Shown here: positions 9,510-16,203 of the stretch, piece after piece | Position numbering within the stretch: position 1 is the first letter of the stretch | Layout: every line of letters starts with the position of its first letter | Source: Atrina japonica | Lineage: Eukaryota > Mollusca > Bivalvia > Pterioida > Pinnidae | Length of the DNA: 64,000 nucleotides | Assembly (NCBI GenBank): GCA_030159075.1 | Contig: BROG01000488.1 | Span: 1 to 64,000 of the forward strand | Direction of reading: 5' to 3' | Translations under genes and position numbers: made by a program | Notes under the pieces: model-generated | Told to the model about the DNA's origin: nothing | The model's database searches: none | The model's input: only the letters and a program-made list of their open reading frames with translations

Positions 9510-10199
9510 TTATTCTGTATCGGAATCTAAGTCCAAGTCTTCTTGACACTCGGCCAAATCCGGTAGACGCTCACGGTCAAACATTTTGATGACGATTACC
9601 TGGTCTAAAATGTTTTGTACGGACACGCTGGTATTGCTGACATAAACGCTTCCTATATGTAAAGATCCAATTGCCAAACATCGTTTTTTCACGTAATTGA
9701 GTGGATCGGTTTCAACGAGTCGGTTTTTATCTTTCGGGTCGTCTTCTGTTCTCTTTCTATAAAAAATAGGTTTTATTTTTTTATCTTTATCGATTTTCAC
9801 TTTCGGGTATATAACAAGATTTCCGCTTTTATTTTTTTTGACAATAGTTATATCATTGGTATCAACGGGGGATTTTCTACCTCCTTTTTTCAATTCCGGT
9901 GCGAGTTCATCATCTATTTTCGTTCTTAAAAAGGCCGTAATTTTTTCCATCATATCGGCAAATTCTTTTTCACATTTAAAATTCATAGAATAATCGCGTA
10001 ACTTTTCAGTAGAAGTGTCCTTTTTTTCCCACAATCCGGACGATTCCGTTTTGGGAGTGCGTATAACTAACGGTTTCACACCGTCCGAATACTTATACTC
10101 GATGTAAACTTTTTGATAACGTACTGGTTTCGTAGCCACATAATGGTTTCCAATTCTTAAATTGTTTACGTCAAAGTTCTCAATTGTCACAAAGGCCAT
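9510..10199 (-). CDS. 229-aa conserved element protein, possible nucleic-acid-binding role
   Basis: Intact frame starting MAFVTIENFDVNNLRIG, preceded by TTATAAAAAAGAAAACATG. The centre (~80-165) is Lys-rich and polar. The C-terminal part has a beta-like stretch AIGSLHIGSVYVSNTSVSVQNILDQVIVI, given here in two pieces: AIGSLHIGSVYVSN and TSVSVQNILDQVIVI. It ends in an acidic tail (DLDLDSDTE). An alternating beta segment with an acidic tail is reminiscent of viral single-strand-DNA-binding proteins. In protein-primed systems such a protein is expected, but this is a pattern impression and not a family assignment. It is one of the unbroken genes of the element. Confidence 0.55.
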   Translation of the reverse strand: MAFVTIENFDVNNLRIGNHYVATKPVRYQKVYIEYKYSDGVKPLVIRTPKTESSGLWEKKDTSTEKLRDYSMNFKCEKEFADMMEKITAFLRTKIDDELAPELKKGGRKSPVDTNDITIVKKNKSGNLVIYPKVKIDKDKKIKPIFYRKRTEDDPKDKNRLVETDPLNYVKKRCLAIGSLHIGSVYVSNTSVSVQNILDQVIVIKMFDRERLPDLAECQEDLDLDSDTE

Positions 10200-10247
10200 G
10201 TTTTCTTTTTTATAACGAAAAATTTTATTTAAGTCAATTTTATTTTT

Positions 10248-10400
10248 TCAAAAGGATCGTAAAATTTGTCTTAACCATTTTTCCGTTCTGTGATAACCTT
10301 CTAAACATAAAATATATAATATCGTGGGTAATATTAGCAAACCTAATAAAACGATAAACGACAACACCACGAACACTACTATCTCGGTAAAAGGTTTCAT
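10248..10400 (-). CDS. 50-aa single-pass membrane peptide
   Basis: Reading from ATG 10398-10400: MKPFTEIVVFVV, then a long hydrophobic helix rich in Leu/Ile/Val (residues ~7-33), then a basic, aromatic tail EGYHRTEKWLRQILRSF, stop TGA at 10248-10250. It lies in its own slot between the 229-aa gene and a divergent gene and has an AT-rich leader (TTTTTTTACGATAAGAAATG). Small size, one helix and a basic end resemble small virion-membrane or viroporin-like peptides. Function is unknown. The frame is too short to be convincing by length alone. Its position and leader support it. Confidence 0.55.
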   Translation of the reverse strand: MKPFTEIVVFVVLSFIVLLGLLILPTILYILCLEGYHRTEKWLRQILRSF

Positions 10401-10454
10401 TTCTTATCGTAAAAAAATTGTTAAATAGTTTAAAATATATGTATATAAATAAAA
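10401..10454. promoter_or_regulatory. Divergent AT-rich promoter region
   Basis: The 54 bases between two divergent start codons (10400 minus, 10455 plus) are nearly pure A/T with TTTTTTTAC on one side and ATATATGTATATAAATAAAAATG on the other. A TATA-like box lies next to each start. Promoter activity is inferred from layout. Confidence 0.5.
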
Positions 10455-10839
10455 ATGTATATTTTACTGGACAATGTGTTTAACGAACGCGGTGTAAAAC
10501 AAATTTTAAAGAATGACGACATACAGTGTCAACAGTTGAACGACCAAGTATTAATTTATTGGCCCGAAAAAGAAATAACGTATCAAATGCCATGCATGCG
10601 TAGAACATTCGGTCATCGCGAACTCGTTGTTTTGTAGCATTCATCACAACTACGTGAAAGAGCGCGGTATCGATACGTTGAAATATTGCACCTCTTGTCG
10701 AAAATGGATGACCAATAGTACTAAATACGAAACGTGTTATGCGTGCGGTGGAAAAGAACGCGCAGACGAATGGCATAAAATGCATAAAAGGTCCGAGAGG
10801 AGACGTGGACGTCCTAAAAAAAAAACCGATGATTTTTAA
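10455..10839 (+). pseudogene. Zinc-binding protein of a Polinton accessory family, one frameshift
   Basis: The first frame starts at ATG 10455 (MYILLDNVFNERGVKQIL) and includes QVLIYWPEKEI. It is open to 10637, but family-like sequence changes to the next frame at about 10576-10582. The second frame (to 10839) contains the metal-binding pattern: KCHAC, FCSIHH, YCTSC and CYAC, i.e. several CxxC pairs plus a His pair, and a basic C-terminus GRPKKK resembling an AT-hook. I recall a related family next to Polinton capsid genes in corals, with the same CxxC...FC.xHH...CxxC...C order. A transcription- or DNA-binding role is plausible from the zinc pairs and GRPKKK, but not shown. Confidence 0.65.
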
Positions 10840-10867
10840 AATATAGTTTTGTCTTAAAAATCTATAG

Positions 10868-11430
10868 TTATCGCGAAGTGGATTTGTTTACGAGGTCTAG
10901 GAGCTGCTTGCGTAAATCCTCCGTCTCTTTGTCCGCCTCCTTTTTTTTACCTTGTGGGTAAAATAGATTTTATCTTTCATCTCGCGATACTTGGTCAACT
11001 CGTGGGATACGGTGGCAAATTCTTCGTCCGAGATCTTTCCGTCCTCGAGCGCTCGACTCACCAGATCCGATATCGAATTGAGTTTACTCTCCGCGAGTTT
11101 GGTGATCTTGAGGTGTTTTTCCGATTTTCTCAGCAGTAATCGTCTTATCCCTTTCATGGCCAACCCCACCGAACCCACGGTCAGGGCTACAATTTGGAGA
11201 GGTAGTCCCGCGATGGGAACGAGAAATCCAAGTCCGCCGACGACGATGCCTCCCGAGATGAGAGCCGCGTCAACGCCGTCTGCGGTATTCACCGTTCGTT
11301 TATACTTTTTATGCATGCTCTTCCGCGTTTCGATCTCTCGACGAAACGTCTGTTCGATCTCGCCGATTCGTTTTAAACGATATTGTTGCGGATCGGGTTC
11401 TAACGTCGGATATAAATCGTTTTTACTCAT
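10868..11430 (-). pseudogene. Two-helix membrane protein of a common Polinton family, frameshift near the C-terminus
   Basis: Starts MSKNDLYPTLEPDPQQYRLKRI at 11430 (shown as MSKNDLYPTLEPDPQQY) with TATAAAAAAAGAGATG before it. An N-terminal charged helix is followed by a hydrophobic hairpin of two segments (~55-75 and ~77-93: ALISGGIVVGGLGFLVPIAG, LPLQIVALTVGSVGLAM). A helical domain with KLNSISDLVSRALEDG and ISDEEF comes next. The frame as read ends at 10897 after a run of Arg/Lys. In the frame entered at the T8 run 10941-10948 the protein runs on, acidic and coiled-coil-like, to 10868. I recognise the layout (LYP.LEPDP..YRLK, hairpin, SI..LVS.A..DG.IS..E) from proteins abundant beside capsid genes in cnidarian Polintons. 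Function unknown; the hairpin suggests membrane insertion. Confidence 0.7.
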
Positions 11431-11455
11431 CTCTTTTTTTATACGCGAAAATTTT

Positions 11456-11839
11456 TTAAATGTCTAATACGACGACGCCGTTGATGGTCCCCGATTTCGA
11501 TCCCTTATTCACTCCAAAATTTAGAACGTCGCCCGATTCCACCCGTAATGGAGGATTCAACGTTACGACGTTGCCGTTTTTCGTTTGAAGGGTTTTGTAT
11601 TCGACGTCGTTCAAGATTAACGTCACGTTTAATTCCCCCAAGAGTCCGAGACGAAAGACTTGACCGTTGAATAATATCTTAATGCCCAGCGGCGGTCTGA
11701 GTCTTCCGTTTTTATTCACGTCGAATTGGAACGTGTTCATGATGCGACGATTTTTAATCAAGTTGTTGATATCTTCTTTAATGTCTTCCAAGAATTCTTC
11801 CCTTTCTAATTCTTCGTGATAGAATCCTGATCTAGACAT
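11456..11839 (-). CDS. 127-aa probable beta-rich structural protein
   Basis: Intact frame starting MSRSGFYHEELEREEF, preceded by AATAATAAAAAAGGATG. The first ~35 residues are acidic and helical. The rest alternates short hydrophobic strands with turns (GIKILFNGQVFRLG, NVTLILNDVEYKTL, GTINGVVVLDI), as expected of a small all-beta fold. In size and place, beside the penton-like gene, it could be a minor capsid, cement or fibre-head protein. No family could be assigned. It sits 15 bases downstream of the penton-like gene on the same strand. Confidence 0.6.
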   Translation of the reverse strand: MSRSGFYHEELEREEFLEDIKEDINNLIKNRRIMNTFQFDVNKNGRLRPPLGIKILFNGQVFRLGLLGELNVTLILNDVEYKTLQTKNGNVVTLNPPLRVESGDVLNFGVNKGSKSGTINGVVVLDI

Positions 11840-11854
11840 CCTTTTTTATTATTT

Positions 11855-12562
11855 CTAAATAATTTTCTTAAACTCTAAGAGCACGTGAACGGAGTGCCCG
11901 TGATTGTCGACGAGTTCTCCGTTTTCGTCTTTTAGGTCTATCGTTAATTCCGTGATGCGATCGCGTTTCAACTTTAAAAAAATGGGGTGTTCGACGTTTT
12001 CAACATACAACTCGGAAAATTTCACGTTGGGACACGGCAGGGATTTGACGACGTCGTTCGGTCGCCCGTCTTCGAACATGTCTCCCCCGGCAAGTTCTTT
12101 GAGATGAACATTAAGTAATTCCACCGGTTGCAGGTTTATGCTATTTGTCGCGTTGATGGTCCCGACGTGAGAAACGTTTTTGTCGATTCCGAGAATCTTG
12201 TTGAATTCCGGTGGAATATCCACCGCCATAGACACGCCACCATCGCTTTTACCATTGAGTCTTAATCTCATCGTGGTTTTGTCCAATACTACTTTCTCGT
12301 AATAGCTAATGAGAATTCGCCGTATGCCGTTGTACGTGTACGATCCGGCGTGCACGGTATTAGCTTTCTTTGTTTTTTTATCCACCACCTCATCCGCATT
12401 GGCCTTCTTCTTACCGTAATATAGCTCGACGTCTTTTTTTATATTGTACAGACCATTCCAAAAATGAACGGACTTTACTCCCACGCGCCACTCGTCGTTC
12501 GCGTTATCGATGTATCTAGATAATGTCACGGGTTTACCGATTTCCGTCACGAGATGAAACAT
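11855..12562 (-). CDS. Penton-like / minor capsid protein
   Basis: Intact 235-aa frame from MFHLVTEIGKPVTLSRY. The N-terminal phrase NDEWRVGVKSVHFWNGLYNI matches the 'Leu..Trp-Glu-Val-(Ala/Gly)-(Leu/Val)' opening typical of Polinton minor-capsid proteins. The middle part holds a YTYNGIRRILISYY segment and NKILGIDKN. The C-terminal part (SELYVENVEHPIFLKL, ITELTIDLKDENGELV) follows the usual 'proline..lys..Ile..leu.I.L.D..G' ending of the single-jelly-roll penton-like protein. In the virion this would form the five-fold vertices together with the major capsid protein. The length is within the family range. It is divergently placed to the 12598 gene with a 35-base spacer. The assignment rests on pattern memory; the alternative is another beta-rich vertex protein. 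Confidence 0.65.
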   Translation of the reverse strand: MFHLVTEIGKPVTLSRYIDNANDEWRVGVKSVHFWNGLYNIKKDVELYYGKKKANADEVVDKKTKKANTVHAGSYTYNGIRRILISYYEKVVLDKTTMRLRLNGKSDGGVSMAVDIPPEFNKILGIDKNVSHVGTINATNSINLQPVELLNVHLKELAGGDMFEDGRPNDVVKSLPCPNVKFSELYVENVEHPIFLKLKRDRITELTIDLKDENGELVDNHGHSVHVLLEFKKII

Positions 12563-12597
12563 GTTTTTTTATAACTATTTTATTTTTTAAATAAAAG
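12563..12597. promoter_or_regulatory. Divergent AT-rich promoter region
   Basis: Thirty-five bases separate two divergent ATGs. They read TTTTTTTATAACTATTTTAT then TTTTTAAATAAAAG on the plus strand. Each side offers a TATAAAA- or AAATAAAA-like box 3-9 bases from its start codon. Function is inferred from placement. Confidence 0.5.
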
Positions 12598-13182
12598 ATG
12601 AATGTTTACGAATACAGGGAGGATTTGGATTTGTCGTCTTTCGACATATACGTCAATACGACTAAAAAGTTTCGCGCGTCGTTCGAGAATATTTTCGTCA
12701 AGTATAACAACCCGAAGCCTCAATCGTGGACGCCGGTGCCACCTCGCTCGACGCGCAAAAACAATTTTTAGTCAACGTCGAGGATGCGATTAATAGACCT
12801 CTCGATTTACCCGCCGATATTTCACGCTACGAAAATTGTCTAAGATATGCAAATTCCAAACTCGACATTGTCATCCACCCGGGACTTTACATGCTACCCA
12901 GCAACATGGAGCTGAAAATCGATAAAAAAAATCGCCAATTATAATAACGAAATCTTGATCGCGCCCGAAAAGACAAAACCGGGGACGAACGTCAACCTTA
13001 ACGCGAAAACGTTCACCCAACAGATTAAGCCATCACCTCCTAAACAGATTAAACCATCACCACCTAAACAGATCAAACCACAGCCTAAACAACTGCAAAA
13101 ACAAGACGATCACGGAAGTCAAAAGACTGCCGTTTTCGCTCTATCGTTATTTTTTTTTCTTCTCTTCGTCGAGTTTCATTAA
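12598..13182 (+). pseudogene. Conserved element protein with Pro-rich spacer and C-terminal hydrophobic end, two frameshifts
   Basis: Starts at ATG 12598 (MNVYEYREDLDLSSFDIYV); that frame stops at 12771. The family-like sequence moves to a second frame near 12738-12750 (DAQKQFLVNVEDAINRPLD, PADISRYENCLRYA, VIHPGLYMLP). It returns to the first frame at the A8 run 12924-12931 (NYNNEILIAPEKTKPGTN). After ~13015 a 24-base unit encoding KPSPPKQI is repeated about three times, followed by the hydrophobic end FALSLFFFLLFV. The plus gene then overlaps the 331-aa minus gene tail to tail by 36 bases. Proteins with DISRY..CLRYA and a C-terminal membrane segment occur, to my recollection, beside Polinton capsid genes. 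Their role is unknown. The two shifts compensate each other in frame. Confidence 0.6.
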
Positions 13183-14142
13183 CAACCAACCGACGACCAC
13201 CATGCCCAACACCCACAGATGTTCTCCCAACCAAATGGCGGTGTTGCCAAGCGTCGATAAGATCCAAGAAAGGATGGAGCCTAATATACCCGGTAACGCT
13301 TCGCCGAATTTGGCTGCCAATTTCGCGAGCAGTTTTCCGACCGAATCTAGCTGTTTCTTGAGCCATTCCTGTAATCCGTCCTCTTTGTTGGAAGGAGGAG
13401 GCGGCGGTGGGTATACCGTCGTTCCCGGAAGGAGTACTTCGACCAAAAACGCGACGGTCCATTCCGATATCAATCGTTCGTGTTCCAGTCCTCTGGCTTC
13501 TTGAAGGCGTAATTCACCTTGAAGGGTTCTTAAATTTTTATCCAATCTCACCACTTCTTGTGCGGTTATCGGTTCCCCCGATTCCTCCACTTCATTGACG
13601 AGGTCTTGTAGACTATCCGATAGTTCTGCTATTCCGTCGTCTATTCGTTTTACTCGCGTTCCGTCGGGGTTAAGTACATCCATTTCTATTTCTTTAATTT
13701 GACGTGTTACCTTCCTTGCCCTTTTTACTTCCGGAAGTTGTTCTTTTAAACCCAGCTCTCTAACAAATTGTATACCACCTCTAGTTTTTAACGTGCTTGC
13801 TTTTACAAAGTTCTCAGGATTACGCTTGTCGTTTAATAAAATCTCTTTACCCTCCCAAATTGCATATAATTCATATTTACCCTTAGCTCTAAACTCTAAG
13901 TTTTTATTTGGTACCCCACGCATTGCTTTTTTCCATTTCTCCACGCGTTCATCGGTTTCTAGACGTTCTCGTTGATCTCCTCGAGGACTGAGAGGAGGAT
14001 CTGGTAAATTAAAAACAACCCGCGGTTCCGTATTAACCACAAGCGGGGTTTCATCGTTGTCGTTAAACGATGTTTTAACATTATTGTCGTCGCCATCGTC
14101 CTCGAACAGCGGATTATCATGCAATTCTATTTCCTCAGTCAT
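13147..14142 (-). CDS. 331-aa coiled-coil membrane protein
   Basis: Intact frame starting MTEEIELHDNPLFEDDGDD. Order: an acidic, disordered N-terminus (~1-60); a central charged region with two helical, heptad-like stretches (~140-235, e.g. IAELSDSLQDLVNEVEE and VVRLDKNLRTLQGELRLQEA); a poly-Pro hinge (PPPPPP, ~247-253); and a helical KLLAKLAAKFGEALPGILGS leading into one or two membrane helices (LSWILSTLGNTAIWLGEHL, WVLGMVVVGWLLMKL). The tail is KKKK. The ALPGILGS..W and EHLW..GMVVV pattern recalls a family found in Polinton clusters of corals. A membrane anchor with an extended coiled coil would suit a spike, a fusion-like stalk or a scaffold linking capsid and membrane. That is inference. 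It is divergently placed to the capsid gene with a 42-base spacer. Confidence 0.7.
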   Translation of the reverse strand: MTEEIELHDNPLFEDDGDDNNVKTSFNDNDETPLVVNTEPRVVFNLPDPPLSPRGDQRERLETDERVEKWKKAMRGVPNKNLEFRAKGKYELYAIWEGKEILLNDKRNPENFVKASTLKTRGGIQFVRELGLKEQLPEVKRARKVTRQIKEIEMDVLNPDGTRVKRIDDGIAELSDSLQDLVNEVEESGEPITAQEVVRLDKNLRTLQGELRLQEARGLEHERLISEWTVAFLVEVLLPGTTVYPPPPPPSNKEDGLQEWLKKQLDSVGKLLAKLAAKFGEALPGILGSILSWILSTLGNTAIWLGEHLWVLGMVVVGWLLMKLDEEKKKK

Positions 14143-14184
14143 TTTTAAAACGATTTAAATTTTTTTATTGCATAATTTAAAAAG
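14143..14184. promoter_or_regulatory. Divergent promoter between membrane-protein and major-capsid genes
   Basis: The 42-base spacer reads TTTTTAAAACGATTTAAATT then TTTTTATTGCATAATTTAAAAAG. A/T boxes (TTTAAAAATG on the minus side, AATTTAAAAAGATG on the plus side) abut both start codons. This would couple expression of two late-type structural genes. Inferred, not demonstrated. Confidence 0.5.
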
Positions 14185-15477
14185 ATGATGAATTACGGAC
14201 ACATTCTCAATCCCGATAGAAAATTGCGCGTCCCCTTCGGTGTGAAGGGTATTCGCCAAACGGTTGCCGTTTCCCATAATCCCTCGAGTATCGAAGAAAA
14301 CCAAACGTTGACGGTTCGTTTTCACAATTTGAGCGAAAACGACGTCATCGTTCCCAGAAGTACGAGACTATGCTTCGATATGGAAATCGCTGTAGAGGGT
14401 GGCCTTCTCGCTAAGGCGGGTGTTTATAATAATTTGGGACGTAACATCGTCAAAAAAATCGAAGTGAAACTTTCGGGAAATACGGTCCAAACCATCGATG
14501 ATGCCGATAAATTTTTCGTCTATAACGATCTTTGGAAATTAGAACGACATAATATGGTCTATCAGGGAATACAGACTGACGATCTAAATAAATTAAGGAC
14601 AAAACCCGTCACTGAAATGCCTCTCGACAGTAGCGAACACTACGAAATTGGCGCGGCGTTCGGCAATCGATTTTGTATTCCCTTGGATTTCGAAATCTTG
14701 GAAACGAGCGAACCCTTTTATCAAGCGGGATTACAAGATAGATTAGAATACATGTTAACGTTTAACGATGCCGAACACGTCGTCTGGCCGGACTCCGACG
14801 ATGCCAAAAAGAAGGTGAGTTATAAAGTGACCAACATCGTTTTGGAATTCGAAAAAATTACAGATGTCAATCTCGCTCGCAGCATCAAACAGAGGGTATG
14901 CGGGAAAAACCACGTTTATTACTTCAACAAAATATTGCGATATCGCAAAACGACAATCAAAAAATCAGACTCCATCCTCAATTATCAAATCAACACCCCC
15001 GCACGTTCTCTCTCGGGTATTCTGTTTCTCTTCAAGGATATTTCTTATAACAATCCGGAAAAATTTTATAATCCGAGAATCACTAAAGTGGAAACGACCA
15101 TCGAGGGACAACCGAACCAACTCTTCTCCGCCGGAATGAAACCTCATCACCAATTCGACGAAATTAAAAAGTTTTTCTCGGCTTCCTTGAATCGCGAAAC
15201 TATCACAGAATTAGTCGCCAAGGAACTCAACATTGGTCAAATGACTCTGGGGAAATATCTCAAAGATCATTTTGGCCTCTGGTTAGACTTGCGCACGACA
15301 CCGGAAAATCATCTCCACGGCACGGGTCGCAAGCTTCAAAACATCAGCGAAGGCGTTTCCGTCCGAATCGAGAGAGAAGCCGAAATCGATACCAATCCCT
15401 TGGACGTTTACATTTTCGTCGTCAAAGACGGACAGATCAACATGGAAGAAGGCCGTTTCGTAGAGGTTATATCTTAA
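14185..15477 (+). CDS. mcp: Double jelly-roll major capsid protein
   Basis: Intact 430-aa frame from MMNYGHILNPDRKLRVPFG; two ATGs in tandem (14185, 14188). Hallmarks of Polinton-type hexon proteins are visible: YNNLGRNIVKKIEVKLSGN and DLWKLERHNM in the first half; FCIPLDFEIL (a typical strand before the second barrel) at ~172; YKVTNIVLEFEKITD at ~213; and a second-barrel stretch with INTPARSLSGILFLFKD, EKFYNPRITKVETTIEGQPN and MKPHHQFDEIKKFF. Trimers of this protein would tile the icosahedral shell. At 430 aa it is compact but appears complete at both ends, without frame breaks. Neighbours fit a morphogenesis block: penton-like and membrane proteins upstream, ATPase 21 bases downstream on the same strand. 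Its integrity contrasts with the broken polymerase and integrase. Confidence 0.88.
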   Translation: MMNYGHILNPDRKLRVPFGVKGIRQTVAVSHNPSSIEENQTLTVRFHNLSENDVIVPRSTRLCFDMEIAVEGGLLAKAGVYNNLGRNIVKKIEVKLSGNTVQTIDDADKFFVYNDLWKLERHNMVYQGIQTDDLNKLRTKPVTEMPLDSSEHYEIGAAFGNRFCIPLDFEILETSEPFYQAGLQDRLEYMLTFNDAEHVVWPDSDDAKKKVSYKVTNIVLEFEKITDVNLARSIKQRVCGKNHVYYFNKILRYRKTTIKKSDSILNYQINTPARSLSGILFLFKDISYNNPEKFYNPRITKVETTIEGQPNQLFSAGMKPHHQFDEIKKFFSASLNRETITELVAKELNIGQMTLGKYLKDHFGLWLDLRTTPENHLHGTGRKLQNISEGVSVRIEREAEIDTNPLDVYIFVVKDGQINMEEGRFVEVIS

Positions 15478-15498
15478 AAAATTTAAAGTCATTAAAAA

Positions 15499-15819
15499 AT
15501 GTATATTCAACAACCTCATTCCGCCATGATCGTGGGTGCCACCGGTTGCGGGAAGACGGAGTTTGTCCTCGATCTCTTGGAAACCGAATACAAAGATTTC
15601 TTCGAGCACATCGTGATCCTGTGCCCTTCGATCGATTTCAACAAGGCCTATAAATCGAGAAAATGGATTGGGGACGATGTTAAACACCCCAAAGACAAAC
15701 GCGTCGTCATCGTCAATCCCGTGTCGAAAACGGGAGAAGAGAAATTACAGGACATGTTGCGACATTTTTACGACAAATACAAAGGGGCGTCCACGTTGTA
15801 CATCATAGACGACTGTTAA
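15499..15819 (+). pseudogene. A32/FtsK-type genome-packaging ATPase, truncated after Walker B
   Basis: Starts MYIQQPHSAMIVGATGCGKT (first ~20 residues, start at 15499), so the Walker A P-loop GATGCGKT lies right at the N-terminus as in this family. Then come HIVILCPSIDFNKAY, a Lys-rich linker, and Walker B TLYIIDDC at the very end. Family members continue for roughly another 100-130 residues (sensor, arginine finger, a GRH..-type segment). Here a TAA follows IIDDC immediately. The missing half and the abrupt change to AT-rich sequence at ~15820 indicate a deletion rather than a short natural form. In an intact virus it would pump DNA into the capsid; as read it cannot. Confidence 0.85.
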
Positions 15820-16156
15820 ACATATAATAATTCTTATAATTCTTATCGAAGCGAGGTAAAATTTTAATATATCCATCTATACAAGAAATATCATCAGCCT
15901 CGTGTTCAGGGCTAAGAGCTTCGTCAATCTGTTGGAGAACGTTCAGAAATCCTTCATGTTTCTTGGCATGAATACCTAATTGTATTCTATCTTCATACCA
16001 CCCCCTCGCCATTAAGACGGGGGTTATTATTCTAAGAGGGTCCAAACGGCTGTCGTAGGTTCGATAGAACATATTAACAACATCTCCATCTTCTTCTTTG
16101 AGTATTATCCTATTTAACTCAAACTCCTCGACAATAATTCCACTACTACGATCCAT
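15803..16156 (-). pseudogene. Unknown 117-aa protein, probably 3'-truncated by the same deletion
   Basis: Starts at ATG 16156, 47 bases inside the right terminal repeat, with AAATGAGTAAGTAAAAATG as leader. The sequence MDRSSGIIVEEFELNRI, VVNMFYRTYDSRLDPLRII, MARGWYEDRIQLGI, EHEADDISCIDGYI and KILPRFDKN is a well-formed, acidic alpha-helical protein. The last six codons (MFNSRL) are simply the antisense of the ATPase Walker B region, so the natural C-terminus is missing. No named family. Its place, first gene inward from the right terminus and transcribed inward, mirrors the polymerase at the left end. That may mark it as early-expressed. Confidence 0.55.
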
Positions 16157-16203
16157 TTTTACTTACTCATTTAAAGTCTGAAGAAAACTTCAATTTTTTA
16201 CAA

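Noticed and set aside
10480..10785. 101-codon minus frame opposite the zinc-binding gene
   Set aside because: Antisense shadow; the plus strand has the conserved CxxC pairs and a proper leader.
10991..11467. 158-codon plus frame opposite the hairpin membrane gene
   Set aside because: Antisense shadow of a recognised family on the minus strand.
13202..13504. 100-codon plus frame with GGGGGG
   Set aside because: Antisense of the poly-Pro hinge of the 331-aa protein.
15283..15687. 134-codon minus frame across the capsid/ATPase junction
   Set aside because: Antisense to two recognised genes; no leader.
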